NCBI GenBank assembly: GCA_001839685.1
Contig: MLAK01001082.1
Location: 84,642 to 148,641 of the forward strand
Origin: Tritrichomonas foetus
Lineage: Eukaryota > Parabasalia > Tritrichomonadida > Tritrichomonadidae
Direction of reading: 5' to 3'
Length of the DNA: 64,000 nucleotides
In this document: piece after piece, positions 42,255 to 50,769 of the stretch
Layout of the letters: each line of letters opens with the position of its first letter
How positions within the stretch are numbered: position 1 is the stretch's first letter
Notes under the pieces: generated by a model
Told to the model about the DNA's origin: nothing
Database searches by the model: none
What the model saw: only the letters and a program-made list of their open reading frames with translations
Translations under genes and position numbers: made by a program

Positions 42255-42735
42255 CAATGAAAAGAAACAATAAAAAGAAACAATGTAAAGAAACAATGAA
42301 AAGTTACAATAAAAAGAAACAATAAAAAGAAACAATGAAAAGTAACAATGAAAAGCAACAATGAAAAGTAACAATGAAAAGTAACAANNNNNNNNNNNNN
42401 NNNNNNNNNNNNNNNNNNNNNNNNNNNNNNNNNNNNNNNNNNNNNNNNNNNNNNNNNNNNNNNNNNNNNNNNNNNNNNNNNNNNNNNNNNNNNNNNNNNN
42501 NNNNNNNNNNNNNNNNNNNNNNNNNNNNNNNNNNNNNNNNNNNNNNNNNNNNNNNNNNNNNNNNNNNNNNNNNNNNNNNNNNNNNNNNNNNNNNNNNNNN
42601 NNNNNNNNNNNNNNNNNNNNNNNNNACAATAAAAAGTAACAATAAAAAGAAACAATAAAAAGAAACAATGAAAAGTAACAATGAAAAGCAACAATGAAAA
42701 GTAACAATGAAAAGTAACAACGAAAAGAAGCAACA
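42255..42735. repeat. 13-bp minisatellite interrupted by an assembly gap
   Basis: Tandem copies of GAAAAGTAACAAT and variants (AAAAAGAAACAAT, GAAAAGCAACAAT). The 238 unknown bases at 42388-42625 sit inside the array. The last 82 bases before the gap (42306-42387) are identical to 42639-42720 after it, showing a higher-order repeat or a duplicated contig end. Long antisense frames here are only the repeat translated. Confidence 0.95.
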
Positions 42736-43057
42736 ATATCTTTTTTATTTTCCTTTTTCAAAATTGTTTTCCAAATGTCAGTCGAATCTCTCATTCAAAA
42801 TGAATCCTGTGAACAACTTAGACGAAAACTAATTTATTAAGAAAACATGCAAATCCTAGATCTGATTTCCATGAACAATCGCTGGCAATGCGAAAAAATA
42901 GGTGGACCCTGCCATTTTTATAAATACCGGTAATTAGTTATATAATTTCCAAACAAAGCATAAAAAAACAAACTTACACTCATGTATAAAAACAAAAATA
43001 CATTTTATTTAGTAACCTACAAGAAATACAATATTTTTTTCACCCGTCTCGATAAGT
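42736..43057. other. Intergenic, nothing recognised
   Basis: AT-rich 3' flank of the Pro-rich protein gene. Confidence 0.5.
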
Positions 43058-43837
43058 TCATTCGATAGAGTCCACGTTAAACTGACTGACGTCAAAATCA
43101 TCGAGATTGAATTCATCGAATTTCCGCTTCTGCTCCTCGAAAATCCTCCTCTGCTCCTCATCGGTGACCTCACGGGGCGGCGGCGGCGGTTCGACATTCA
43201 AACTTGGGCGAAGCTTCTTCAACCTTTCAGATTGCGCGCCATCTCCCCTTTGGCCAAACTTGCTATTTTGGCTGTTCACTTCGTTGCTTTTACTGCTGTT
43301 TGTTCGGCCAGGGTCGCGCATTGATTTCGGCCGGGGTGATGGCTTCACGTTGAATGCGGGTCCGGGCGGTTTGATTGTCATCGATTGAATGTCTTTTGCG
43401 TAATATGCGTCACGAGCTGAGAGGGGCGACTCGTCGAGGACATGAAGTCCTGAATCGTCGATAATCTGTCGTAGAGTCTCGGGTGTTCTTGTATTTGGAA
43501 TGACTGGTGAAGGAAACAATAGGATGGCTGATGGCGATACTTTTGTACCTTTTGGAGGAGGCATAATGCAATCGTCCAATCTGAACATCCAATCATCTGG
43601 CGATAGCTTCTTTGGCGGGCCTCGTGCAGATTTAAGTGCACGAGGTTGTTTGAGTCGAGTGGCTTTGTCCTTGTCTCGGTAACGATCCAAGTAGAAGGAG
43701 AAGTGTTTCATTGGTTTCGGTCGAGAATCGACGCAGGCACGGGCGGAAGCGACCCGGCGTGTGTGTGATGAATACTTTTTGCTTTGCTCCATCATTTCGA
43801 GATATTGACAGGAGACTGGTGGAAGTCGAACGGACAT
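43058..43837 (-). CDS. Pro-rich basic protein of unknown function
   Basis: 259 residues from the ATG at 43837 (M-S-V-R-L-P-P-V). An in-frame ATG at 43912 would add 25 residues, but that stretch is AT-rich like a leader, so the inner start is preferred. The protein is basic and Pro-rich in the N-terminal two thirds (S-A-R-G-P-P-K-K-L-S-P-D-D-W). A P-P-P-P-P-R run near 223 precedes a Glu/Lys/Arg helix (D-E-E-Q-R-R-I-F-E-E-Q-K-R-K). The end is acidic (N-L-D-D-F-D-V-S-Q-F). G+C is clearly above the local background, as in well-expressed or conserved genes. No domain recognised. A cytoskeletal linker is only a guess. Confidence 0.68.
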   Translation of the reverse strand: MSVRLPPVSCQYLEMMEQSKKYSSHTRRVASARACVDSRPKPMKHFSFYLDRYRDKDKATRLKQPRALKSARGPPKKLSPDDWMFRLDDCIMPPPKGTKVSPSAILLFPSPVIPNTRTPETLRQIIDDSGLHVLDESPLSARDAYYAKDIQSMTIKPPGPAFNVKPSPRPKSMRDPGRTNSSKSNEVNSQNSKFGQRGDGAQSERLKKLRPSLNVEPPPPPREVTDEEQRRIFEEQKRKFDEFNLDDFDVSQFNVDSIE

Positions 43838-44024
43838 GTTGGTGGAGATTTTATATTTTGATGGATTTTCTGATTGAGGATACGTTAAAAAGATTTCAAT
43901 AAATAATGACATATGAAATGAAATTCTTTTGTTATGGTTAGAGAATTTGTGAAATGAATTGGTCGGATGAAGCCGTTTTTTTAATAATGAATTTTTTTAT
44001 TATTAAAAATTTGACTAATCGTGT

Positions 44025-44098
44025 GCCTTCGTAGCTCAACCGGCTAGAGCATAAGACTCTTAATCTTGGGGTTGCGGGTTCGAGTCCCGCCGGAGGCT
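44025..44098 (+). tRNA. tRNA-Lys (CTT anticodon)
   Basis: A full cloverleaf can be drawn. Acceptor stem GCCTTCG pairs with CGGAGGC (one G-T pair), with TA at 8-9. The D arm is GCTC/GAGC. The anticodon stem TAAGA/TCTTG encloses loop CTCTTAA, placing CTT at 34-36. The T arm is GCGGG-TTCGAGT-CCCGC. No intron and no encoded CCA. The base after the acceptor stem is T, an unusual discriminator for Lys. A T6 run a few bases downstream is a typical RNA polymerase III terminator. The next gene starts about 300 bp away. Confidence 0.93.
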
Positions 44099-44100
44099 AA

Positions 44101-44107
44101 CTTTTTT
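44101..44107 (+). terminator. Pol III oligo-T terminator of tRNA-Lys
   Basis: A run of T directly after the tRNA 3' end on the transcribed strand. Confidence 0.7.
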
Positions 44108-44190
44108 CCTTTTCTTTTTTCATCTCTTCTTTCGTTGTTATTCTGCCATGTATTCCTCGTTTTCGATGATAAAAATTCCAATTCATTCAT

Positions 44191-44210
44191 TTTTTTTTTT
44201 TTTTTTTTTT
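44191..44210. repeat. T homopolymer
   Basis: About 20 consecutive T between the tRNA and the ankyrin gene; a likely site of length error or polymorphism. Confidence 0.8.
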
Positions 44211-44395
44211 TTGTCTTCAATAATACTTCTTCGAAAATCATCTATTTTTTTTCTTTTGATATTCATCAAGCATTTTTCTCACCATCAAATCACATGATCA
44301 AACTACTGATTCCACTTCTATGGAAACTCTCTTTGACTTTTCTTCAGAAAAAATTCCTAAAGAATATGATTTTCAATAATTAATTTTCCTCAATA

Positions 44396-47287
44396 ATGTA
44401 CGTTTACTTTTTACCTAACATTTCCGGATATACACAATTATTGATTCTGCCTATGTCATCAAAACCATTTGTAGAAGTGGAAAAACCAGATTTTGATGTA
44501 ATAGTGAACAAAAGAAATGTTAAATGCGTCAAAGAACATATTATAAAAAATAGTCCTATATTAAATTCTTATTTAGAGAAAAATCCAAATTCATGTACTT
44601 ATTCTTTGAGTCTTAAATATGCTGCTGTTGATTCAGATTTTAAGCTCATTAAAGAGTCTCTTCAATCCCCAGAAAAAGTGAAAATCACTGCTTCAAAATT
44701 TCCCCTTTTATTGGAAATATCGAAGGCCTTTAACATTGAATTACTTGAAGAAAGAGTTTCTAAATATGCTGATGAAAGAGCCTTTATTTATAGAAATATG
44801 GATGCAAATAAAGAACTACAATCAATGAAGAAGGTTTCTGAAAATTTATGTAAAATTCCAGAAAAAACAAATCGCAATTTTAATGAAATTTTTACTGAAA
44901 TAACGAAAAATAAAAGTATTATTGGTAATGAATCATTCGCTCGAATTGCTATTGATGTGATGTTTGCAAGATTAGAAATCATTGATAATATTTTGGATGT
45001 TGTTGAAAAGGTTGAAGATTCGCAACAAATTGTTGAAATTATGAAAAAATTGATTTTAGCAAGAATTTCACGAAATTCATCTTTCAGTGAAAGTAGTGGA
45101 AATGGAAAAGATAATAGTTTAGGTAATAATGAAAATGATAAAAGTCGAGAAAATAATGTAAGATTGGAAAATAATGGTAATGCTTTTATTTGTCGTAAAA
45201 TGGCGAATAGAGGAATGATATCTAATAATGACATCAAATCTTTATCATTTTTCACTTTGATTTCTCCAATGTTAGCTGATTTTGATATAAAACTTGATCG
45301 TCAAAAATTATCAAGAGAATTTCATTGTTACAATGAAAATATTGAAAGAATGAAAGAAAGAAACTGGAAATTCCATAAAATATATTGTAACATTGGTCAT
45401 AATGAAGATCCTGTTTTGGCAATCCTGAGAAAAGACAGTCTTGAAGATTTGAAATTTGTAATTCAAAAAATGAAACCTTTTAATTATGATCGTGTAGTTT
45501 TTCCATCTGTTTTCGAAAGATATGATTTAATTAATACACCCGGAACCAAAATTGCTCATTATGCTTCATATTTTAATGCAGAAAAATGTTTGGAATATAT
45601 TTTAGAGTGTCTTGATGTTGTTGAGCATTTAAAGCCTCCGAAAAATATCGCAAGAATGGCTGTTGCTGGTGGCGCTGATAAAGTTTTGAAATTATGTGAA
45701 AGATTATGTTATACTTTTACGAATTGTACCAATGTTGCCGTCAGATACCATCATGGTGATATACTTGAATGGCTTATTGAGAATAAATATCAGTCTGTTC
45801 ATGAAATTCATTTAGTTGAAGAAGCCATTCGTGTTTCAAATATTCGAGCACTTGAAGTCTTGATTAGTAAAGGTACATCACTTGATAAAGCTCTTGTTTG
45901 GTCAACTAAACATAATCAACATCATCTATCCAAGTTTTTCATGGAACAAATCACTGAGGTTGACATTAAAAATGAAACCGATGATGAAACTGGATATTCA
46001 CCGCTTCATTTCGCTTGTTTACATGGAGATTCGGATATCTCGTTGAAGTTAATTTCTTTACCAACAGTTAATTCTAATGTTCAAGCTGGTGAAGAACATA
46101 TGTCACCACTACATTTCTGTTGTGTGAGTGGATCAGTAGAAATCAGTAGGGAATTAATAAATCGAGAAGATGTCAATGTAAACGCTGTCGATAAATTTGG
46201 CCGAACTCCACTTCATATTGCGTGCGAAAATGGATTTTATGTAATAGTTGAAATGTTAATTAAACGTTGTGATATTATTTTAGCGCCAAAACAAAATGAT
46301 GGAAGAACACCTCTTCTTCTTGCTTGTGCAAATGGCCATGTCAAAGTTATGGAATTGTTGATTTCAACATTTGGTGATAACCTATCATATGATAATGATG
46401 GAGAAGAATCAATTCTGCAATCTGCTTGTAGATCAGGATCACTGGATGCCATTAAATATGCAAAACAGCATACTAAATGTGAATTAAAGCATTTTTCACC
46501 AACGACAATGACTGCTCTTGCACAATTATGTAATTTCCAATCTTATCATCACCAATTGGCTAGTTTTACTCAAAATAAAGAGAGTGAAAATGATGAAAAT
46601 CAAAACGATTCGCAAAGTAATCCTGATAATGCTCAAATCAATAAATATAACGATAATTTAATCAACAACAAAAATGATGTAAGTGATCAAGAATCTTTTG
46701 CTGCATTCTCTTTTTTAATAGAATGTGGATGCGATATCAATAATTACAATTTGCATGGTCAAAATCCTTTAGAAATTTCCTGTAAAAATGGTTTGGTAAA
46801 AATCGTTGAATTTTTAATATCTCAAAAGAATATTGTAATTACTGATGAATGCTTTTGGCTTGCTACAGCATGTGGATCATTAGATATCTTGTCATTACTT
46901 CTTAAAAGGAAAAAAGAATTGACGAAAAATCCTTTACCAAAAGATAGAGAACTTTTTACTTTGAAAACTGCATGTGAAAAAGGATACAGTCAAATTGTAA
47001 AACTGTTACTTCAAACACAAGGAATTTGTGTAAACTCAATAAACGACTCATATGGGCCACTTCATATCGCATGTCAATATGGATATGCAGAAATTGTTAA
47101 AATGCTCATTGAGGATGAAAATGTTGATATAAATGCACTTGGAATTGAAGAGGAAACGGGTCATTTCCTGACACCTCTTCATATTGCTATTAGGAATGGA
47201 AATATTGAATCTGCGAAACTTCTGATTAAAAATCCAAGAATTGATGTCAATAAAAATGGTTACGGAGTTTTTATTTTTATTTCATAA
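44396..47287 (+). CDS. BTB-like / ankyrin-repeat protein, 3' end broken by a frameshift
   Basis: 963 residues to the stop. An in-frame ATG at 44453 (M-S-S-K-P-F-V-E) is an equally good start. The N-terminal 120 residues look like the BTB-type fold common in trichomonad ankyrin proteins (F-D-V-I-V-N-K-R-N-V-K; V-K-I-T-A-S-K-F-P-L-L-L-E-I). A helical middle with an Asn-rich loop (about 235-260) follows. From about 350, and most clearly from 530, ankyrin repeats run to the end, with T-P-L-H-I-A-C and S-P-L-H-F-A-C motifs and consensus helices. These are protein-binding scaffolds; the partner is unknown. The last repeat is cut mid-unit by TAA at 47285, and its remainder lies in another frame. Confidence 0.82.
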   Translation: MYVYFLPNISGYTQLLILPMSSKPFVEVEKPDFDVIVNKRNVKCVKEHIIKNSPILNSYLEKNPNSCTYSLSLKYAAVDSDFKLIKESLQSPEKVKITASKFPLLLEISKAFNIELLEERVSKYADERAFIYRNMDANKELQSMKKVSENLCKIPEKTNRNFNEIFTEITKNKSIIGNESFARIAIDVMFARLEIIDNILDVVEKVEDSQQIVEIMKKLILARISRNSSFSESSGNGKDNSLGNNENDKSRENNVRLENNGNAFICRKMANRGMISNNDIKSLSFFTLISPMLADFDIKLDRQKLSREFHCYNENIERMKERNWKFHKIYCNIGHNEDPVLAILRKDSLEDLKFVIQKMKPFNYDRVVFPSVFERYDLINTPGTKIAHYASYFNAEKCLEYILECLDVVEHLKPPKNIARMAVAGGADKVLKLCERLCYTFTNCTNVAVRYHHGDILEWLIENKYQSVHEIHLVEEAIRVSNIRALEVLISKGTSLDKALVWSTKHNQHHLSKFFMEQITEVDIKNETDDETGYSPLHFACLHGDSDISLKLISLPTVNSNVQAGEEHMSPLHFCCVSGSVEISRELINREDVNVNAVDKFGRTPLHIACENGFYVIVEMLIKRCDIILAPKQNDGRTPLLLACANGHVKVMELLISTFGDNLSYDNDGEESILQSACRSGSLDAIKYAKQHTKCELKHFSPTTMTALAQLCNFQSYHHQLASFTQNKESENDENQNDSQSNPDNAQINKYNDNLINNKNDVSDQESFAAFSFLIECGCDINNYNLHGQNPLEISCKNGLVKIVEFLISQKNIVITDECFWLATACGSLDILSLLLKRKKELTKNPLPKDRELFTLKTACEKGYSQIVKLLLQTQGICVNSINDSYGPLHIACQYGYAEIVKMLIEDENVDINALGIEEETGHFLTPLHIAIRNGNIESAKLLIKNPRIDVNKNGYGVFIFIS

Positions 47288-47576
47288 AGTAGCCACTTGT
47301 TTGACTCCCTTGCATTTTGCAACTAGGGCAAGAAATTTAGAATTATTGAGTTTATTGTTTGAACATAAAGAACTTGATAGAGAAGCAAGGTTTAATCGTC
47401 CAGGACCAGAGTATATTTCGGCAACAGATTTAGCTCGTGAGTTTGGTTTCTCCGAAGTTGAAGATTTCCTCCTAAAAATTGAAAAAGAGCGAGAAGACAA
47501 TGAAATGACCGGTATAATGTTGTCTGTGGATCTCTCTAATTTTTATAACTTTGAAACAAGTCGATATTCAAGTTAA
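47271..47576 (+). other. Frameshifted C-terminal part of the ankyrin gene
   Basis: A plus-strand frame offset by one continues the ankyrin repeat (T-P-L-H-F-A-T-R-A-R-N-L-E-L-L). It ends in a typical post-repeat tail (D-L-A-R-E-F-G-F-S-E-V-E-D-F-L) and TAA at 47576. The switch lies in the T/A run at 47267-47282. One surplus base there would account for it. Confidence 0.8.
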
Positions 47577-47983
47577 ACACTAATAATATATAGATTTTAA
47601 AACATTTCACTTTACGTTTTAATTGTTATTCAGTAAATGATTTATGTTCAATTTAACATGATTAAAATGCTAGCTGTTGGTAAAACCATTGCTTTTGGTC
47701 ATTTTTCAATTGTGAATAATTAATTCAAAAGTGTTTTCAATTATTATTTATTCTATTGTATTTTTCGATGAACCGAAAAAAAGAGTCATATATATTTCTC
47801 CATTTCTCGAAAACCAATAAACAGTTGTTCATCAGAAATGCGATCATTATTAGTATCTTTCACTCTCTTGAAAAGAAGTTATTGTAACTAATAGCCAAAA
47901 AAAAGTCGATTTACAAAAATAAATTGAAATAAAATTATTTTTATTTTTAAATTTACTGTCAATAGTTCTCTCAAAATTATTTT
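47577..47983. other. Intergenic, nothing recognised
   Basis: AT-rich spacer between two plus-strand genes. Confidence 0.5.
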
Positions 47984-49333
47984 ATGCGATCGACTGGCGA
48001 AAATATTAAGTTCAACTCTGTTCGTGAAGCACTTGAAGAACTTGGAATCAAGCATACGGAAAATGATGACTCAGCTGTATTGGTATGGTATGATTCTAAA
48101 AACACAAACAAAGCAGAGACTTTTACTCAACTGAAAAATTGGCAAGTTGTGAATAGGATCCCTTCTATAAGTGTAATTTGTAGAAAAGCTCCTTTAGCAA
48201 GACTAATGAATAAGTTGGTTGAACTTTATCCAGAACTATATGATTTTTGGCCAAAAACATTTATTTTACCTTTTTCTAAAGAAGAATTTGTAGATTATTA
48301 TTGTGAGCATAATGTGAAAGAACTCAATCACAACAATAAAAACATCAGCACCCAAAAAAATCGCAAATGTAATCCAAAATCATTTTTAATAAAACCTGAC
48401 AATGGTTCACTTGGAAAAGGAATTAAAATTATACCACAAGGTTTCTCACGCGATTATATTGAAAACGAATTAAATCATAAATTTTTATCAGTTGCACAAG
48501 AAATGATACATCCTACTAACGCAATTCAAAATACAAAGTTTGATCTACGAGTTTATTGTTTGGTCACTAATATTAATCCACCAGAAATATATGTTTTCAG
48601 AGATGGTGTTGCAAGATTTTGCAGTGAAACAATGTCAACAAATGATCCAGTTTTCTCCCACATTACTAATGTTACCTTAAACATGGAAAGGACTAAGAAA
48701 GTGAAGAAATTGTCAAGATTAATTTCAGATGTATTTAATATATTAAAAAAGAAGCATAAAGTAGATATTGATCATTTATGGAATGAAATTGATAAAATAT
48801 GTGCCTTAACTGTCATGTCATCTATCAAGTATTTAGTCAAAAGTGAATATGATCATTGCCCAAAAATTGGGTATCAAAGATGTTTTCAAATATTAGGATT
48901 TGATATTATTCTTGATGAAAATTTCAAGCCATATTTACTAGAGGTTAATTACAGACCTCTTCTCGATTTTCATAGTAAATATGAACAGAAAATGAAAGTC
49001 AAAATGATTAAAGAAGCATTAACTTTGGCATTACCTGCAGAGATAGTACAAAAGTTAATAGACAAAAAGATTGGCACCCTCAATGAAGAAAATTGGGATA
49101 AATTTATCTCTGAAGAAAAGAATCATCACAAAATAGCCTATATTTCTTTCTATTATCATTTATCAAGAAGAGAAAAATCAAGCTGGAATCGTGTATGGCC
49201 AAGTGATGATCCTGATAAAAGCAGCTGGAACACTTTATTAAATGGGATAATGAATCTTCCTTTTAACCGACTTCCAGGCTTTTTATATATGCCAAATGAT
49301 TTCAAGAAATGTGAAGAAGATAATACAGCATAA
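47984..49333 (+). CDS. Tubulin-tyrosine-ligase-like (TTLL) enzyme
   Basis: 449 residues. The ATP-grasp/TTL fold is covered by F-L-I-K-P-D-N-G-S-L-G-K-G-I (about 130-145, ATP-binding Lys and Gly loop), K-F-D-L-R-V-Y-C-L-V-T (about 185-196) and Y-L-L-E-V-N-Y-R-P near 317-325, where E320 and N322 are the Mg/ATP ligands. TTLL enzymes ligate Tyr, Glu or Gly to tubulin; which one cannot be told from this sequence, though polyglutamylase is the commonest role. Substrates would be flagellar or axostylar microtubules. The C-terminal region after the core (about 345-449) is Trp/Ser-containing and not assigned. Confidence 0.87.
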   Translation: MRSTGENIKFNSVREALEELGIKHTENDDSAVLVWYDSKNTNKAETFTQLKNWQVVNRIPSISVICRKAPLARLMNKLVELYPELYDFWPKTFILPFSKEEFVDYYCEHNVKELNHNNKNISTQKNRKCNPKSFLIKPDNGSLGKGIKIIPQGFSRDYIENELNHKFLSVAQEMIHPTNAIQNTKFDLRVYCLVTNINPPEIYVFRDGVARFCSETMSTNDPVFSHITNVTLNMERTKKVKKLSRLISDVFNILKKKHKVDIDHLWNEIDKICALTVMSSIKYLVKSEYDHCPKIGYQRCFQILGFDIILDENFKPYLLEVNYRPLLDFHSKYEQKMKVKMIKEALTLALPAEIVQKLIDKKIGTLNEENWDKFISEEKNHHKIAYISFYYHLSRREKSSWNRVWPSDDPDKSSWNTLLNGIMNLPFNRLPGFLYMPNDFKKCEEDNTA

Positions 49334-49536
49334 ATAAAGATTTTATATAACATTCTTTGTGAAAAGTTATTTTCATTAGAAAAACATTCATTAGGAGAAT
49401 AAATATGGTTCTTTTCATAAACAATCTGAAATTGCTGGAAATTCTAAGAAGGATGGAAAAAGAATATATAACAAAATAGCTTGAATAAACATTTTATTAA
49501 AAATACAAAAAACAAAAACAATTTATCATAATTCTA

Positions 49537-50769
49537 TTACCAAAAAGACAAAATTTCATCTTTGAATTGAGCTTCAATTTCAGAAAGTTCAAAATCAATT
49601 TCATCGACAACTTTTTTATTCAAATTTGGTTTCTTTTGTTCATTTTGATTAATTTTCAATTGGCTTTTGTGTATGGTGACTTCCACTTCATCACTACTGT
49701 TATCTGTACTTGCGCTGGTCATTCCAGAAGCAGTATTATCTCCTTGACTTGAGTTCACTTCAATTTTACCTGAATGTGAACTCAGTGAAACATTTGGCTG
49801 ATTTGAGCTTGAATTTATTTGAATATTTGGAGAACAATTTATGTTGAAATTGGAATTCATTTTTGCGGTTGAATTGGAATTTAGATCTGGACTTTCGGTT
49901 AAACTCCCCATATTGTTTTGATTCGAATTGTAGTTGATGTAACAATTATTTATTTGGCTGCCATTACCAAAATTATTGCCATAATAGTAGTTATTTATAC
50001 ATGAATTTTGGTTTAAATTGAAATTATTGATTATGTTCATATTGCTCGAATTATTATTAATATTATTCATTGGACAATTTTGAAGCTTATCATTATTACT
50101 TATATTTGAATTGATAAAATTGAATTGATTCAATTTGTTATTGTAGTTTTTTATATTTATATTATTTCCGCAATTTCCATCATTTATTGTGGCATTATTA
50201 ATGCCATAATTATGATGATTTGATTTCGATGATGATGATAAAATAATTTTATTCGCTAATAGTGAAGCATGGTGCCTTTGTGCACAATATTTCCTTTTCC
50301 CTATTGGCGTTTTCTTTGATCCAGCCAGACTGACGTAGTATCTGTTTTTCAATGCGCTACTTGTCCGTCCCGGAAAATACACTTTGATACGAGACCAGTG
50401 GGTTCCAATTTCACTGACTTTTTGAATCAGCAAAATGTCCTCTTCAAGACTGAACTCGCGCCGAAGGATGGAAGGGTCGAGGTAGTTGACATATCGGTCA
50501 CGGCATTGGCGGCCTGTCCTTCCGGGGACGTGAACTGCCAAGCGGTCCCAGTGGCGCGGCCCGAACCTTTCGACAAGAGAAAGAAGGAGTTCATCCTCTC
50601 TCGGGCTGAATTTCTGTTTTCGTGCGGAATTTGCAACATTGTCGACTTCATAACTATCTGAATCGTCTTTTTGACTGTTTTTGTGGTGATTTTGGGGCTT
50701 CTCGATTTGAAATCTTGCATTATTTCCGTTTTTGAAGTCTACAATCGATGTGTAAGGACTTCGAATCAT
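49537..50769 (-). CDS. R2R3 Myb-like DNA-binding protein
   Basis: 410 residues from the ATG at 50769 (M-I-R-S-P-Y-T-S). A longer open frame upstream begins with GTG and is AT-rich, so it is not used. Repeats: Q-K-F-S-P-R-E-D to Q-C-R-D-R-Y-V-N-Y-L (about 52-100), then R-E-F-S-L-E-E-D to L-K-N-R-Y-Y-V-S-L (about 104-152). The DNA-binding part (50340-50620) is strikingly G+C-rich; the Asn/Ser-rich remainder is AT-rich. The C-terminal 60 residues are Ser- and Glu-rich. The gene is convergent with the TTLL gene, 203 bp apart. Confidence 0.87.
   Translation of the reverse strand: MIRSPYTSIVDFKNGNNARFQIEKPQNHHKNSQKDDSDSYEVDNVANSARKQKFSPREDELLLSLVERFGPRHWDRLAVHVPGRTGRQCRDRYVNYLDPSILRREFSLEEDILLIQKVSEIGTHWSRIKVYFPGRTSSALKNRYYVSLAGSKKTPIGKRKYCAQRHHASLLANKIILSSSSKSNHHNYGINNATINDGNCGNNINIKNYNNKLNQFNFINSNISNNDKLQNCPMNNINNNSSNMNIINNFNLNQNSCINNYYYGNNFGNGSQINNCYINYNSNQNNMGSLTESPDLNSNSTAKMNSNFNINCSPNIQINSSSNQPNVSLSSHSGKIEVNSSQGDNTASGMTSASTDNSSDEVEVTIHKSQLKINQNEQKKPNLNKKVVDEIDFELSEIEAQFKDEILSFW

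Noticed and set aside
42173..42794. Several long frames across the gap
   Set aside because: They translate a 13-bp satellite plus unknown bases; not genes.
44066..44383. 105-codon frame overlapping the tRNA and T20 run
   Set aside because: Reads through the tRNA and homopolymer; Phe/Ser nonsense.
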